From contig NZ_SMKQ01000037.1 in assembly GCF_004348995.1 (NCBI RefSeq), positions 1-53,152 on the forward strand: a stretch of DNA of 53,152 bases, read 5' to 3'. The notes under the pieces were generated by a model. It saw nothing but the letters and a program-made list of their open reading frames with translations, had not been told where the DNA came from and did not search any database. The stretch is from Nonomuraea terrae. Its GTDB lineage: Bacteria; Actinomycetota; Actinomycetes; Streptosporangiales; Streptosporangiaceae. This document shows, in pieces, positions 33,176 through 44,593 of this stretch. Position 1 is the first letter of the stretch. Each line of letters opens with the position of its first letter. The position numbers and the translations under genes are program-made.

Positions 33176-33929
33176 CGACCCGCGCCCCTCCGGCTCCGGT
33201 GCGCCTGGAGGGCCGTTCCGCGACCCCGTCTCCGGGCAGCCCGCGGGTTATCCACAGGCCGCACCACAGCCGGGGACAGACACCGCGCCGGCGGCCGCGT
33301 CCCCGGGCGGTCCGCACGGCCCCCACGGAGGTGCGGCGGCTCGTCCACAGGGTGTGTCAGGTGCCCACGAGCAGGAAGGAGCCGCTGTCCGCACGCCGGG
33401 ACAGGGCGCGGGCGGGGCTGTGGATGAAGGGATGGGGCCGCAGCATGTGACCGCGCGCGGCGCGGCGATGGCGCGGGAGAAGCTCGCCCAGGCCAAGGCG
33501 GACGCCGCCAAGCGCGGGCAACTCCCCCGTCGTGAGCCCCGGCGCAAGGGCGGCGGGGCCCGCCGCAACAGCAGCGATCCCCAGCTGTTCGGCCGCGCCA
33601 TCGCCGACCTCCTGGCCGACCGCGGCTGGGAGCGTCCGGTGGCGGTGGGCGCGGTGTTCGGGCGATGGCACGAGATCGTCGGCCCCGAGCTGGCCGCCCA
33701 CACCAAACCCGAGTCGTACGAGGACGGCGAGGTGCTGGTCCTGGCCGACTCCACGGCGTGGGCGACGCAGGTCCGGCTGCTCGCGCGCACCCTCGTACGC
33801 AGGCTCAACGAGGAGCTCGGCGACGGCACGGTCACGAAGGTCAAGGTCAGGGGGCCGCAGAACGCGCCGCGTCCTACCGGCGGTTTGCGGGTGACCGGAA
33901 GCCGAGGCCCACGCGACACCTACGGGTAG
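33165..33929 (+). CDS. dciA: DciA-type replicative helicase loader (DUF721)
   Basis: A 254-residue protein. Residues about 1-100 are low-complexity, rich in Pro, Gly, Ala and Gln, and contain [10 protein letters not shown] encoded over a TTATCCACA box (33248-33256). The C-terminal DUF721 domain (about 135-240) shows [20 protein letters not shown], then the conserved tryptophan motif [20 protein letters not shown] and [18 protein letters not shown]. DciA replaces DnaC/DnaI in most bacteria. GTG 33165 is preferred to GTG 33156 because GGGGAG lies 8 nt upstream. It overlaps recF by 11 bp. Confidence 0.9.
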   Translation: MSADDPRPSGSGAPGGPFRDPVSGQPAGYPQAAPQPGTDTAPAAASPGGPHGPHGGAAARPQGVSGAHEQEGAAVRTPGQGAGGAVDEGMGPQHVTARGAAMAREKLAQAKADAAKRGQLPRREPRRKGGGARRNSSDPQLFGRAIADLLADRGWERPVAVGAVFGRWHEIVGPELAAHTKPESYEDGEVLVLADSTAWATQVRLLARTLVRRLNEELGDGTVTKVKVRGPQNAPRPTGGLRVTGSRGPRDTYG

Positions 33930-33932
33930 CGG

Positions 33933-34217
33933 CGTTCAGCCGCTACCCGCAGCAGGCGCGCAGCGCCGCTACGGGTCCCCCGTTCGACCGCCATCCCCAG
34001 CACGTGTTCGCGTTGCCGCGGATCAGGCGTTCGGCCGGTGTCCACAGCAGGTGTTTCGCCGCACTACAGCTCAGGCGTCCCGCCGCTATCCACAGCAGGC
34101 GTTTGGCGCCGCTACTGCTCAGGCGCCCGGCCGGTGTCCACAGCAGGTGTTTTGTGCCGCTACGGGCCAGGCGTTCGGACGCTATCCACAGAGGCGCTTC
34201 CCGTCGTTACGGTTAGG
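33933..34217 (+). repeat. 48-bp tandem array with phased DnaA-box-like motifs
   Basis: Six units start at 33933, 33981, 34028, 34076, 34124 and 34172 (48, 47, 48, 48, 48 and 46 nt). Units 3-6 carry GTGTCCACA (34038, 34134) and CTATCCACA (34086, 34182), exactly 48 bp apart and alternating, so there is a 96-bp higher-order period. The 48-nt unit is also 16 codons and would encode a RYPQQAFGAATAQ-type repeat. The 47-nt unit 2 breaks that frame and dciA has already stopped. No gene is present here. Confidence 0.92.
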
Positions 34218-34253
34218 CGCCGAGGGCGATCAGAAAGCCGCAGACGCGATAAG

Positions 34254-34272
34254 CCCCCCTTCCGGAGGGGGG
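34254..34272 (+). terminator. hairpin between dciA and gyrB
   Basis: A 7-bp stem CCCCCCT/AGGGGGG with a 5-nt loop but no U-tract. It probably ends or attenuates the dnaN-gnd-recF-dciA transcript ahead of gyrB. Confidence 0.55.
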
Positions 34273-34347
34273 ATGCTTGACAGGGGGCAAAACGAGCTAG
34301 AGAGCATCACAGGCGCGTTCATTGCCACCTCGGGCCTCCGGAGGCGG

Positions 34348-34353
34348 TAGAAT
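34348..34353 (+). promoter_or_regulatory. candidate gyrB -10 element TAGAAT
   Basis: A near-consensus -10 lies 165 bp before the gyrB start, but no -35 at normal spacing is convincing. A TTGACA at 34277-34282 has no good -10 17 nt on. The 34354-34518 leader holds nothing else I recognise. Confidence 0.3.
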
Positions 34354-34476
34354 GAAAAAGGATTCCGGACACGTCCGCTTGCGTGTCACCCCGGCAGCAA
34401 GCCGACTCCCCTGGGTGACCGCGCATCGGGGCACTCACGACGGTGACGGGCACGGCAGGGGCAGCTTTGTGGTTGA

Positions 34477-36462
<1,986 letters not shown>

Positions 36463-36483
36463 CCAGTAGAAGGACCTTTACCT

Positions 36484-38982
<2,499 letters not shown>

Positions 38983-38985
38983 CCC

Positions 38986-39726
38986 ATGAGCGCCCAGGGT
39001 GGCTCCGCCAGGACGAAGGCTTCCGGCGCTTCCGGTAACGGGAAGCAGCCGCAGAAGCCCGCGGAAACCGAGATGTTCGACGCGGTCGACGACGGCAAGG
39101 ACACCAAGCCCGCACAGGGCAGGCCGGCCGGGCCCCAGGAGGACGGCAAGCGGCCCATGCCGCCGAGCCAGCCGCAGCAGGGACCCCAGCAAGCGGCCCC
39201 CCAGCAGGGGCCGCCGCAGGGGCCGCCCTCCGGGCCCCAGCGTGACGGCAACGATCCGGTGCGCATGCGTCCGTCGCTGGCCACCGAGGCCCCGCCGGCC
39301 ATCGAGCTGCCGAAGAAGAAGTCGTCCGGCGGCGGGGGCAGCCGGCTCCCCCGCAAGGCCCATCTGGTCCTGCGCCGCGTCGAGCCATGGTCGGCCATGA
39401 AGTTCAGCTTCGTGGTCTCCCTGGTCTGCTTCGTGGTGCTGTTCGTGGCGGTCGCCGTCCTGTACGGCGTGCTGTCGGCCCTGGGCGTGTTCGACTCGGT
39501 CGTCGACCTGGTCAACCAGCTCGGCCAGGGTGAGGGCGGCCAGAACTCCATCCCGATCGACATCGCCTCGTGGTTCGAGCCGGTGCGCATCCTCGGCTAC
39601 ACGGCGCTGATCGGCGCGGTGAACGTCGTGCTGATCACCGCACTGGCCACGCTGGGCGCGGTCATCTACAACATCGCCTCCGACCTGGTCGGCGGCGTCG
39701 AGGTGACCTTCAGCGAGGCCGAGTAG
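38986..39726 (+). CDS. DUF3566 membrane protein
   Basis: A 246-residue protein. The first 120 residues are disordered and Pro/Gln/Gly-rich (PQQGPQQAAPQQGPPQ), followed by the DUF3566 domain with two transmembrane helices (about 140-165, FVVSLVCFVVLFVAVAVLYG; about 203-228, TALIGAVNVVLITALATLGAV). It has been found downstream of gyrA throughout actinobacteria; its role is unknown, though the context suggests origin or membrane tethering. ATG 38986 follows GGAGGAGAG at the end of gyrA. Confidence 0.88.
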   Translation: MSAQGGSARTKASGASGNGKQPQKPAETEMFDAVDDGKDTKPAQGRPAGPQEDGKRPMPPSQPQQGPQQAAPQQGPPQGPPSGPQRDGNDPVRMRPSLATEAPPAIELPKKKSSGGGGSRLPRKAHLVLRRVEPWSAMKFSFVVSLVCFVVLFVAVAVLYGVLSALGVFDSVVDLVNQLGQGEGGQNSIPIDIASWFEPVRILGYTALIGAVNVVLITALATLGAVIYNIASDLVGGVEVTFSEAE

Positions 39727-39734
39727 GCCTGGCC

Positions 39735-39769
39735 GCTCGCGCCGTACGAGATGGCGGTACGGCGCGAGC
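39735..39769 (+). terminator. terminator of the gyrBA operon
   Basis: A perfect 13-bp stem (39735-39747 with 39757-39769) with a 9-nt loop, 9 bp past the DUF3566 stop. It lacks a long U-tract, as is common in actinomycetes. Confidence 0.75.
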
Positions 39770-39855
39770 AGCCCGCCGGAGGCGGTAAGCTTTTCCTCGT
39801 CCGAACAACCGGTTCGCCTCAAAGGGGCGGATGCGATAACGTTCGGTGTGCGTGC

Positions 39856-39932
39856 GGGGCTATAGCTCAGACGGTTAGAGCGCTTCCCTGATAAGGAAGA
39901 GGTCCCAGGTTCAAGTCCTGGTAGCCCCACCA
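39856..39932 (+). tRNA. ileT: tRNA-Ile (GAT)
   Basis: Complete 77-nt cloverleaf. Acceptor stem GGGGCTA/TAGCCCC, D-arm TAGCTCAGACGGTTAGAGC, anticodon loop CTGATAA (GAT, read 5'-3') on a CTTCC/GGAAG stem, and T-arm with GGTTCAAGTCC. Discriminator A and a genome-encoded CCA end the gene. Confidence 0.98.
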
Positions 39933-39940
39933 GCAGGTCT

Positions 39941-39972
39941 AAGGCCAGATCCCCTCGGGACTGGCCTTTTTT
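39941..39972 (+). terminator. terminator of tRNA-Ile
   Basis: An 8-bp stem AAGGCCAG/CTGGCCTT with a 12-nt loop, followed by TTTTTT, 9 bp after the CCA. Clear intrinsic terminator. Confidence 0.93.
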
Positions 39973-40105
39973 CATGCCCGTACAGCAGCAAAGTGCCGCA
40001 GTTGACGGCGACGAGCTCGGCGCGACCTGCGCTTTCCCTGACGCGCTGACGACTCCTGACCACGGGGGCGAGGCAGGTCGCGCGGCTTTCCGCCCAGTCA
40101 ACGTG

Positions 40106-40573
40106 TCATGGTGTGGGCGGAGCCAGTTGTTCGGCCAGCCGCTCCAGGCCACCCTTGATGAGCTGCGCGTACTCGTCGTCGCCAAGTGCCCCGATCGTGG
40201 CCTGCGCCTGCTGGAGGTGCTCACGGGCGCGGCTGAGATCGCCCAGCTTGCGATAGCACTCGCTCAAGTTGAGGTGCAACGACGGATACAAGCCGGCCGC
40301 CGAAAGCGTCACCCCGGCTTGCGCCACCCGCTCATCGCTGATCAGATCGGCGGCGGCAAGCGCTCGCAGATCCCAGATCAGTTCCTCGTTCACGTCGTCC
40401 TGCACGTCGGCCATCGCGTGGGCAAGGACGCAAACGTGCAGGGGGTCGCCTTGCTCGCCGCCGATGTCGTCCCAGATCTGTGTGAACAGGTCGCGGGCAG
40501 CTTCACGCTGACCTTGGTGGTGATGCAGCTCCACCCCCTGGCCGATCCGGGTGATCGTGGGGTCGGTGATCAT
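40106..40573 (-). CDS. TPR-repeat protein
   Basis: A 155-residue protein with helical repeats. A first pair at about 14-60 (GVELHHHQGQREAARDLFTQIWDDI) and a canonical TPR pair at about 95-150 (LHLNLSECYRKLGDLSRAREHLQQA) are visible. No other domain is present. AAGGAGT lies 6 nt before the ATG. TPR-only proteins of this kind mediate protein contacts; partner unknown. It converges on the tRNA-Ile terminator. Confidence 0.75.
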   Translation of the reverse strand: MITDPTITRIGQGVELHHHQGQREAARDLFTQIWDDIGGEQGDPLHVCVLAHAMADVQDDVNEELIWDLRALAAADLISDERVAQAGVTLSAAGLYPSLHLNLSECYRKLGDLSRAREHLQQAQATIGALGDDEYAQLIKGGLERLAEQLAPPTP

Positions 40574-40688
40574 CAGCCACTCCTTCGTCCGTACCGGCTC
40601 GCCGTCACCAACGGCGCCAGTGTCGTCGCGGCGGCAGGACGCCGATCAAGATCAACGATCAACTGCCGATTCATGACGACCAGTATGA

Positions 40689-40716
40689 GTCCTTGCCCAC
40701 CCCGGTGAGCAAGGAC
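40689..40716 (-). terminator. hairpin after the 40747 gene
   Basis: An 8-bp perfect stem GTCCTTGC/GCAAGGAC with a short inner CACC/GGTG extension, about 30 bp past the stop of the 277-residue gene. The U-tract is weak. Confidence 0.45.
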
Positions 40717-40746
40717 AGGAACCGAGTCCGCCACGGGGGCCGGCGG

Positions 40747-41580
40747 CTAGGCTTCGCCGTGCGCTTCGGCGAAGACCGGGAGCGCTACGTCTGGCTGGTG
40801 AGCGGCCACGATCCTGGCGGCCGGCTGCCTGAGGGCCTCGACGGCGTGCTCCCGGCAGGCCGGCACGGGCTGGTGGCCGGAGTCAGGGCGCCATAGGTCC
40901 ACGATCGGGGCCGAGGGGCAGCCGTCCGTTCCGCAGGTGAGGTTTTCACCGGTCAGCAGGGACTGATGGCTGTTCATGGCGGCGTAGGCGTCGGCGGTCA
41001 ACGCGGCGAGCAGGCCGCTCGCGTGCGCCGCCGCGGGTTCGGCCGGTGAGGGAGTGCCCACCGCCACCGCGTGCGCGTCCACCAGGGCCAGGTCGAACGC
41101 GTCGATGCGCTGCGCCGGTGATGCCTGCTCGATGTCGTCGAGCCGTTCGCGTAGGGCGGCCAGGCGTGGTGACTCCTCTGACGTCGTCAGCACGGCACGG
41201 ACGCACCGCGCGAACTGGTCCCCGCGGCGGTTCCACCAGGTGAGCTTGCGCTGCCGTTCGTCACTCAGCCCGGCCAGACCTGGCCACTTGCGCCGGGCGC
41301 CCTGCCTGGTCATCCCGGCCGCGGCACCGATCGCGGGATAGTCGGCGCCGTGCTGTGCCGCGGACAGCGCGGCGGACGCCGCGAGCTGTTCGGCGCTGTC
41401 CCTGATCGCCAGCAACGAGGTCAGCGCGGCCAGCCACATCTGCCGCAGGTCCGCGTCCGGCAGGTCCGAGCGCGGCCCCGCATCCGGGTCGAGTTCGAGC
41501 GTTTCCCGCACCGCTGCCCATGCCAATCGCTCAACGGCGGTCGTCACATCGGTGCGTTGCGCGTCGGACATGCCTCCCAC
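40747..41580 (-). CDS. unrecognised protein with HTH-like and zinc-ribbon-like segments
   Basis: A 277-residue protein I do not recognise. YPAIGAAAGMTRQGARRKWPGL (about 81-102) looks like a helix-turn-helix, as in small DNA-binding proteins of this phylum. LTCGTDGCPSAP plus a later CREHA give a possible Cys3-His zinc site near 215-246. The GTG 41580 has GGGAG 5 nt upstream; the in-frame ATG 41571 is too close to GGGAGG. It is divergent from the epimerase with a repeat-rich 88-bp gap and may regulate it. Confidence 0.6.
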   Translation of the reverse strand: MGGMSDAQRTDVTTAVERLAWAAVRETLELDPDAGPRSDLPDADLRQMWLAALTSLLAIRDSAEQLAASAALSAAQHGADYPAIGAAAGMTRQGARRKWPGLAGLSDERQRKLTWWNRRGDQFARCVRAVLTTSEESPRLAALRERLDDIEQASPAQRIDAFDLALVDAHAVAVGTPSPAEPAAAHASGLLAALTADAYAAMNSHQSLLTGENLTCGTDGCPSAPIVDLWRPDSGHQPVPACREHAVEALRQPAARIVAAHQPDVALPVFAEAHGEA

Positions 41581-41590
41581 GGCGACTCCC

Positions 41591-41646
41591 TTGACAACAC
41601 TTGTTTACGTCCTCACCATGATGGCTGCGACAACATCTGTTGTCAA
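41591..41646. promoter_or_regulatory. paired operator-like inverted repeats in a divergent promoter
   Basis: TTGACAACA (41591-41599) is mirrored by TGTTGTCAA (41638-41646), and GACAACA-TC-TGTTGTC (41629-41644) is itself a dyad. ACAA-CAC-TTGT at 41594-41604 is a third, weaker one. All share the half-site ACAACA and lie between the divergent starts at 41580 and 41669. Confidence 0.6.
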
Positions 41647-41668
41647 CGACGACCACCAGGGTGGGAAC

Positions 41669-42724
41669 ATGAGGCTCTTGATCATTGGCGGAACGTCATT
41701 CGTCGGACGCACGATCGTCGGCGACGCCCTCGGCAGGGGACACGAGGTCACCACCTTCAACCGTGGGCTGACCGGCAAGGACCTCGACGGCGTCGAGGCG
41801 CTTCGCGGCGACCGGTCCACCGACGAGGGTGTCCGGCCGCTCGCCGGGCGTCGTTTCGACGCGGTCATCGACCCGGGCGGCCTGGTGCCGGCGCACGTCC
41901 TGCGCACCGCGCGGGCGGTGGCCGACTCCTCCCCCTTCTATGCGTTCGTCTCCACCACGGCCGTCTACCAGGCCTGGAACGCCGAGGTGGACGAGTCGGC
42001 CACGACCTGGCCCGGCGTGGCGGACCAGGACGGTGACCCGGCCGACCTCGCGCATCTGCCCGTTCACAAGCGCGGCTGCGAACTGGCCGTTGAGCAGACC
42101 TACGGGCTCGGCGCCTGCCTGGTCGCACGCGCGGGATCGATCGTCGGGCCGCACGACAACCTGGGCCAGTTGCCGTGGTGGCTCACCAGGATCGCCCAGG
42201 GCGGCCGGGTGATCGCCCCCGGCGACCCGGCCCGCGGCTTGCAGCTGATCGACGTGCGTGACCTCTCGACGTTCGTGCTGGCGCAGGTCGAGGCGCAGGC
42301 GGCCGGCATGCACAATGTCGTGCCTGACGGGCCGAACACCACGATGGGCCGGCTGGTCGACACCTGTGTGCAGGCGACCGGTTCGGACGCCGTTCCCGTG
42401 TGGATGGATGAGGGTTTCCTGCTCTCCCGAGGGGTGCGACCGTGGACCGAGGTTCCCCTCTGGATCCCGGACGTGCCGGAGACTGCCGGTTTCTGGGCCG
42501 TGTCCGGTGCTTCGGCGAAGGCCGCAGGACTGCGCACCCGCCCGTTCGGTGACTCCGTCCGGGACACCTGGGGGTGGTTGCGGTCAGGCGGTGAGGTCGA
42601 GGCCGCGCCCGGCACCCCGCCGCTCGGCCTCGCCGGCGAGAAGGAGCAGCAGGTGCTGGCCGCGTGGGATTCCGCCGGCGTCCTCCAGAGGCGGCGGACA
42701 GGATGGTCAGGGTGGGCCGGCTGA
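41669..42724 (+). CDS. NAD-dependent epimerase/dehydratase family protein
   Basis: A 351-residue atypical/extended SDR. The nucleotide-binding IGGTSFVGRTIV is at 5-16. STTAVYQAWN stands where family members have the Ser/Thr and Tyr residues, and VHKRGCELAVEQTYG supplies the Lys region. Residues after 200 form the substrate domain. ATG 41669 is chosen because the extended frame (from 41552) runs through the operator region. Substrate unknown; no sugar-pathway neighbour is present. Confidence 0.78.
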   Translation: MRLLIIGGTSFVGRTIVGDALGRGHEVTTFNRGLTGKDLDGVEALRGDRSTDEGVRPLAGRRFDAVIDPGGLVPAHVLRTARAVADSSPFYAFVSTTAVYQAWNAEVDESATTWPGVADQDGDPADLAHLPVHKRGCELAVEQTYGLGACLVARAGSIVGPHDNLGQLPWWLTRIAQGGRVIAPGDPARGLQLIDVRDLSTFVLAQVEAQAAGMHNVVPDGPNTTMGRLVDTCVQATGSDAVPVWMDEGFLLSRGVRPWTEVPLWIPDVPETAGFWAVSGASAKAAGLRTRPFGDSVRDTWGWLRSGGEVEAAPGTPPLGLAGEKEQQVLAAWDSAGVLQRRRTGWSGWAG

Positions 42725-42762
42725 AGGCGGGCGTCCGCGCAGGCCGATGAGGCGCGCGATGT

Positions 42763-42803
42763 TTGACACTGGTGTCAACCTGGGGCGCGTCGCCGAGTAG
42801 GAT
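42763..42803 (+). promoter_or_regulatory. operator dyad and -10 upstream of the NTF2-like gene
   Basis: TTGACAC-TG-GTGTCAA (42763-42778) is a 7-bp-arm dyad placed about 20 bp upstream of TAGGAT (42798-42803). It overlaps the likely -35 region, so a dimeric repressor could block transcription of the gene at 42836. Confidence 0.5.
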
Positions 42804-42835
42804 GAGGGCTCCACGGGGGTCGAGGGAGGTTCGAG

Positions 42836-43246
42836 ATGGTGGCGCGGTCCGGTATCGACGTGGTGCACGAGTTCTGGGCGCGGGTCTGGCAGGCGCAGGA
42901 CTACGACGCCATCGAGGAGCTTGTCGCCGAGGACTTCGTCCTCATCTCGGGAGGGGAACGCATCGAGTCCCGTGCCGCCTTCAAGGAGTGGGCCGAGGGA
43001 TTCGGCGCCGGGTTCCGCGACCTGACGTTCGAGGTGGTGGAGTCGTTCGAGAACCACGACGGCTCCCGCGTCTGCTCCCTGTGGCGGCTCACCGGCCGCA
43101 ACAACGGCGCCTTCGGCACCGAGCCCGACGGGCAGCCCGTCGAGATGACCGGTACGGCCGTCTGGGCCGTCCGCGACGACGGCAAGCTCGTGTCCAACCG
43201 GGTCGAGCGCAACGCCTTCGAGGTCTACCAGAAGCTCATCCGCTGA
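42836..43246 (+). CDS. SnoaL/NTF2-like protein
   Basis: A 136-residue cone-shaped NTF2 fold. It opens VVHEFWARVWQAQDYDAIEELVAEDFVLISGG, has AFKEWAEGFGAGFRDLTFEV in the middle and ends with WAVRDDGKLVSNRVERNAFEVYQKL, all typical of SnoaL-like polyketide cyclases or steroid isomerases. No catalytic pair can be assigned. ATG 42836 has GAGG about 8 nt upstream. Stands alone with its own operator-like dyad; convergent with merR (6 bp apart). Confidence 0.75.
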   Translation: MVARSGIDVVHEFWARVWQAQDYDAIEELVAEDFVLISGGERIESRAAFKEWAEGFGAGFRDLTFEVVESFENHDGSRVCSLWRLTGRNNGAFGTEPDGQPVEMTGTAVWAVRDDGKLVSNRVERNAFEVYQKLIR

Positions 43247-43252
43247 GCCCTT

Positions 43253-43627
43253 TCACCGCGGGTCGTGGGGATGCGAGCGGCGTTCGGTGGCGGCGATGAA
43301 GTGGTGCAGGGTCCGGCGGGTGCGGGTGAGCGTGTCGATGTGCTCGTCCAGGCCCTGCAGGCGGGTTCGGAGGGCGGTCAGCAGCTCTGGGCAGGGCTCG
43401 AGGTCGGGGGCCGTGCCGGTGGCGCACGGCAGCAGGAAGCGGATCTCCTCGGTGGAGAGCCCGGCTTCGAGCAGCCGCCTGATCTGCGTCACGGTCAGGA
43501 TGTCGTCGTCGGCGTACTCGCGGTAGCCGCTGGCGGCGCGGCGTGGTTCGAGCAGGCCCTGAGTCTCGTAATAGCGCAGCTGGTGGGTGTGGACGCCGGT
43601 CCGCCGGCTCAGTTCGCCGATGAGCAT
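43253..43627 (-). CDS. MerR family transcriptional regulator
   Basis: A 124-residue regulator. The winged helix MLIGELSRRTGVHTHQLRYY (1-20) and SGYREYADDDILTVTQIRRL are classical, followed by a coiled-coil (about 85-115). Cys74 and Cys85 (numbered from this start: LPCATG...EPCPEL) might bind metal or sense thiols. ATG 43627 follows AAGGGG by 9 nt. An in-frame ATG at 43651 lies inside the operator dyad and lacks a ribosome binding site, so I reject it. Divergent from the imine-reductase-like gene, which it likely controls. Confidence 0.85.
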   Translation of the reverse strand: MLIGELSRRTGVHTHQLRYYETQGLLEPRRAASGYREYADDDILTVTQIRRLLEAGLSTEEIRFLLPCATGTAPDLEPCPELLTALRTRLQGLDEHIDTLTRTRRTLHHFIAATERRSHPHDPR

Positions 43628-43640
43628 GCCCTGCTTCCCC

Positions 43641-43671
43641 TTGACCTTCATACCGGTGTGAACGTTGACGA
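43641..43671 (+). promoter_or_regulatory. MerR-type promoter and operator
   Basis: TTGACC (43641-43646) and GACGAT (43666-43671) are 19 bp apart, the over-long spacer typical of MerR-controlled promoters. The spacer contains the dyad TTCATACCGGTGTGAA (43647-43662). The downstream gene starts at 43702. Confidence 0.6.
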
Positions 43672-43701
43672 TGCTGCCATCACATCCCTGAGGAGGGCAC
43701 G

Positions 43702-44589
43702 ATGAGTAATCTCGACGCCGGACCCGTGACGGTCATCGGACTCGGGCTGATGGGGCAGGCGCTGGCGGGGGCGTTCCTGCGCGACGGGCGTCCCACGACC
43801 GTGTGGAACCGTACGGCGGGAAAGGCCGAAGCGCTGGTCGCCCAGGGGGCGCGGCTCGCCGGTTCGGTCGGTGAGGCGGTCGCGGCCGGTCCGCTCGTGG
43901 TCGTCTGCGTCTCCGACCACGACGCCGTGCACGGCCTGCTGGAGCCGCTGGGCGACGTCCTGGACGGGCGGGTGCTGGTGAACCTGAGCTCGGGCACGTC
44001 GCAGGCGGCCCGCGAGACGGCCGAGCAGGTCGCGAAGCGGGGCGGCGCGTACCTCGCCGGGGCGATCATGGCCGTGCCCGCGACCATCGGCACGGCGGAC
44101 GCCACCATCGTCTACAGCGGCCCCCGAGCGGCCTTCGACCAGCATGAGCCCGCCCTGAGGAGCCTCGCGGGCGGCACGGCGTACCTCGGCGCCGACCACG
44201 GCCTGGCGGCGCTGCACGAGGTGGCCGTGCTGAGCCTGATGTGGAACATCCTGAACGGGTTCCTGCACGGCGCCGCCCTGCTCGGCGCGGCGGGGGTGAA
44301 CGCCTCGGCGTTCGTCCCGCTCGCCAAGGAGGGCATCTCCACCGTGAGCGACTGGCTGGAGGGGTACGCCCGGCAGATCGACGAGGGGGCCTACCCGGCG
44401 CTCGATTCGACGATCGACACCCACCTGGCCGCGATGGAGCACGTCGTCGCGGAGAGCGAGACCCTCGGGGTCGACGCCGAGCTGCCGCGGTTCGTCAAGG
44501 CGCTGGCCGAGCGGGCCGTGGCGGGCGGGCGCGGGGGCGACGGCTACGCGGCGATGATCGAGTGGTTCCGTACGCCCGCCTCGGCCTGA
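43702..44589 (+). CDS. NAD(P)-dependent imine-reductase/beta-hydroxyacid-dehydrogenase-like protein
   Basis: A 295-residue oxidoreductase. Rossmann GLGLMGQALAGAFL (13-26) with NRTAGKAEAL favours NADPH. The all-helical C-terminal domain (about 165-290) starts GLAALHEVAVLSLMWNILNG, as in imine reductases. The 6PGDH-type catalytic lysine is not evident, which supports an imine-reductase-like branch. ATG 43702 follows GAGGAGGG. Divergent from merR and convergent with the SDR at 44594. Substrate unknown. Confidence 0.78.
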   Translation: MSNLDAGPVTVIGLGLMGQALAGAFLRDGRPTTVWNRTAGKAEALVAQGARLAGSVGEAVAAGPLVVVCVSDHDAVHGLLEPLGDVLDGRVLVNLSSGTSQAARETAEQVAKRGGAYLAGAIMAVPATIGTADATIVYSGPRAAFDQHEPALRSLAGGTAYLGADHGLAALHEVAVLSLMWNILNGFLHGAALLGAAGVNASAFVPLAKEGISTVSDWLEGYARQIDEGAYPALDSTIDTHLAAMEHVVAESETLGVDAELPRFVKALAERAVAGGRGGDGYAAMIEWFRTPASA

Positions 44590-44593
44590 AGGC

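Noticed and set aside
33933..34217. CRISPR array between dciA and gyrB
   Set aside because: Units are homologous over their whole 48 bp, with no unique spacers, no palindromic repeat and no cas genes.
34051..34350. Small repeat protein (RYPQQAFGAATAQ repeats) encoded by the 48-bp array
   Set aside because: The 47-nt unit 2 shifts the frame, there is no start with a ribosome binding site, and the C-terminal part is unlike coding sequence.
39973..40105. A second tRNA (Ala) after tRNA-Ile
   Set aside because: No cloverleaf or T-arm consensus is visible before the TPR gene.
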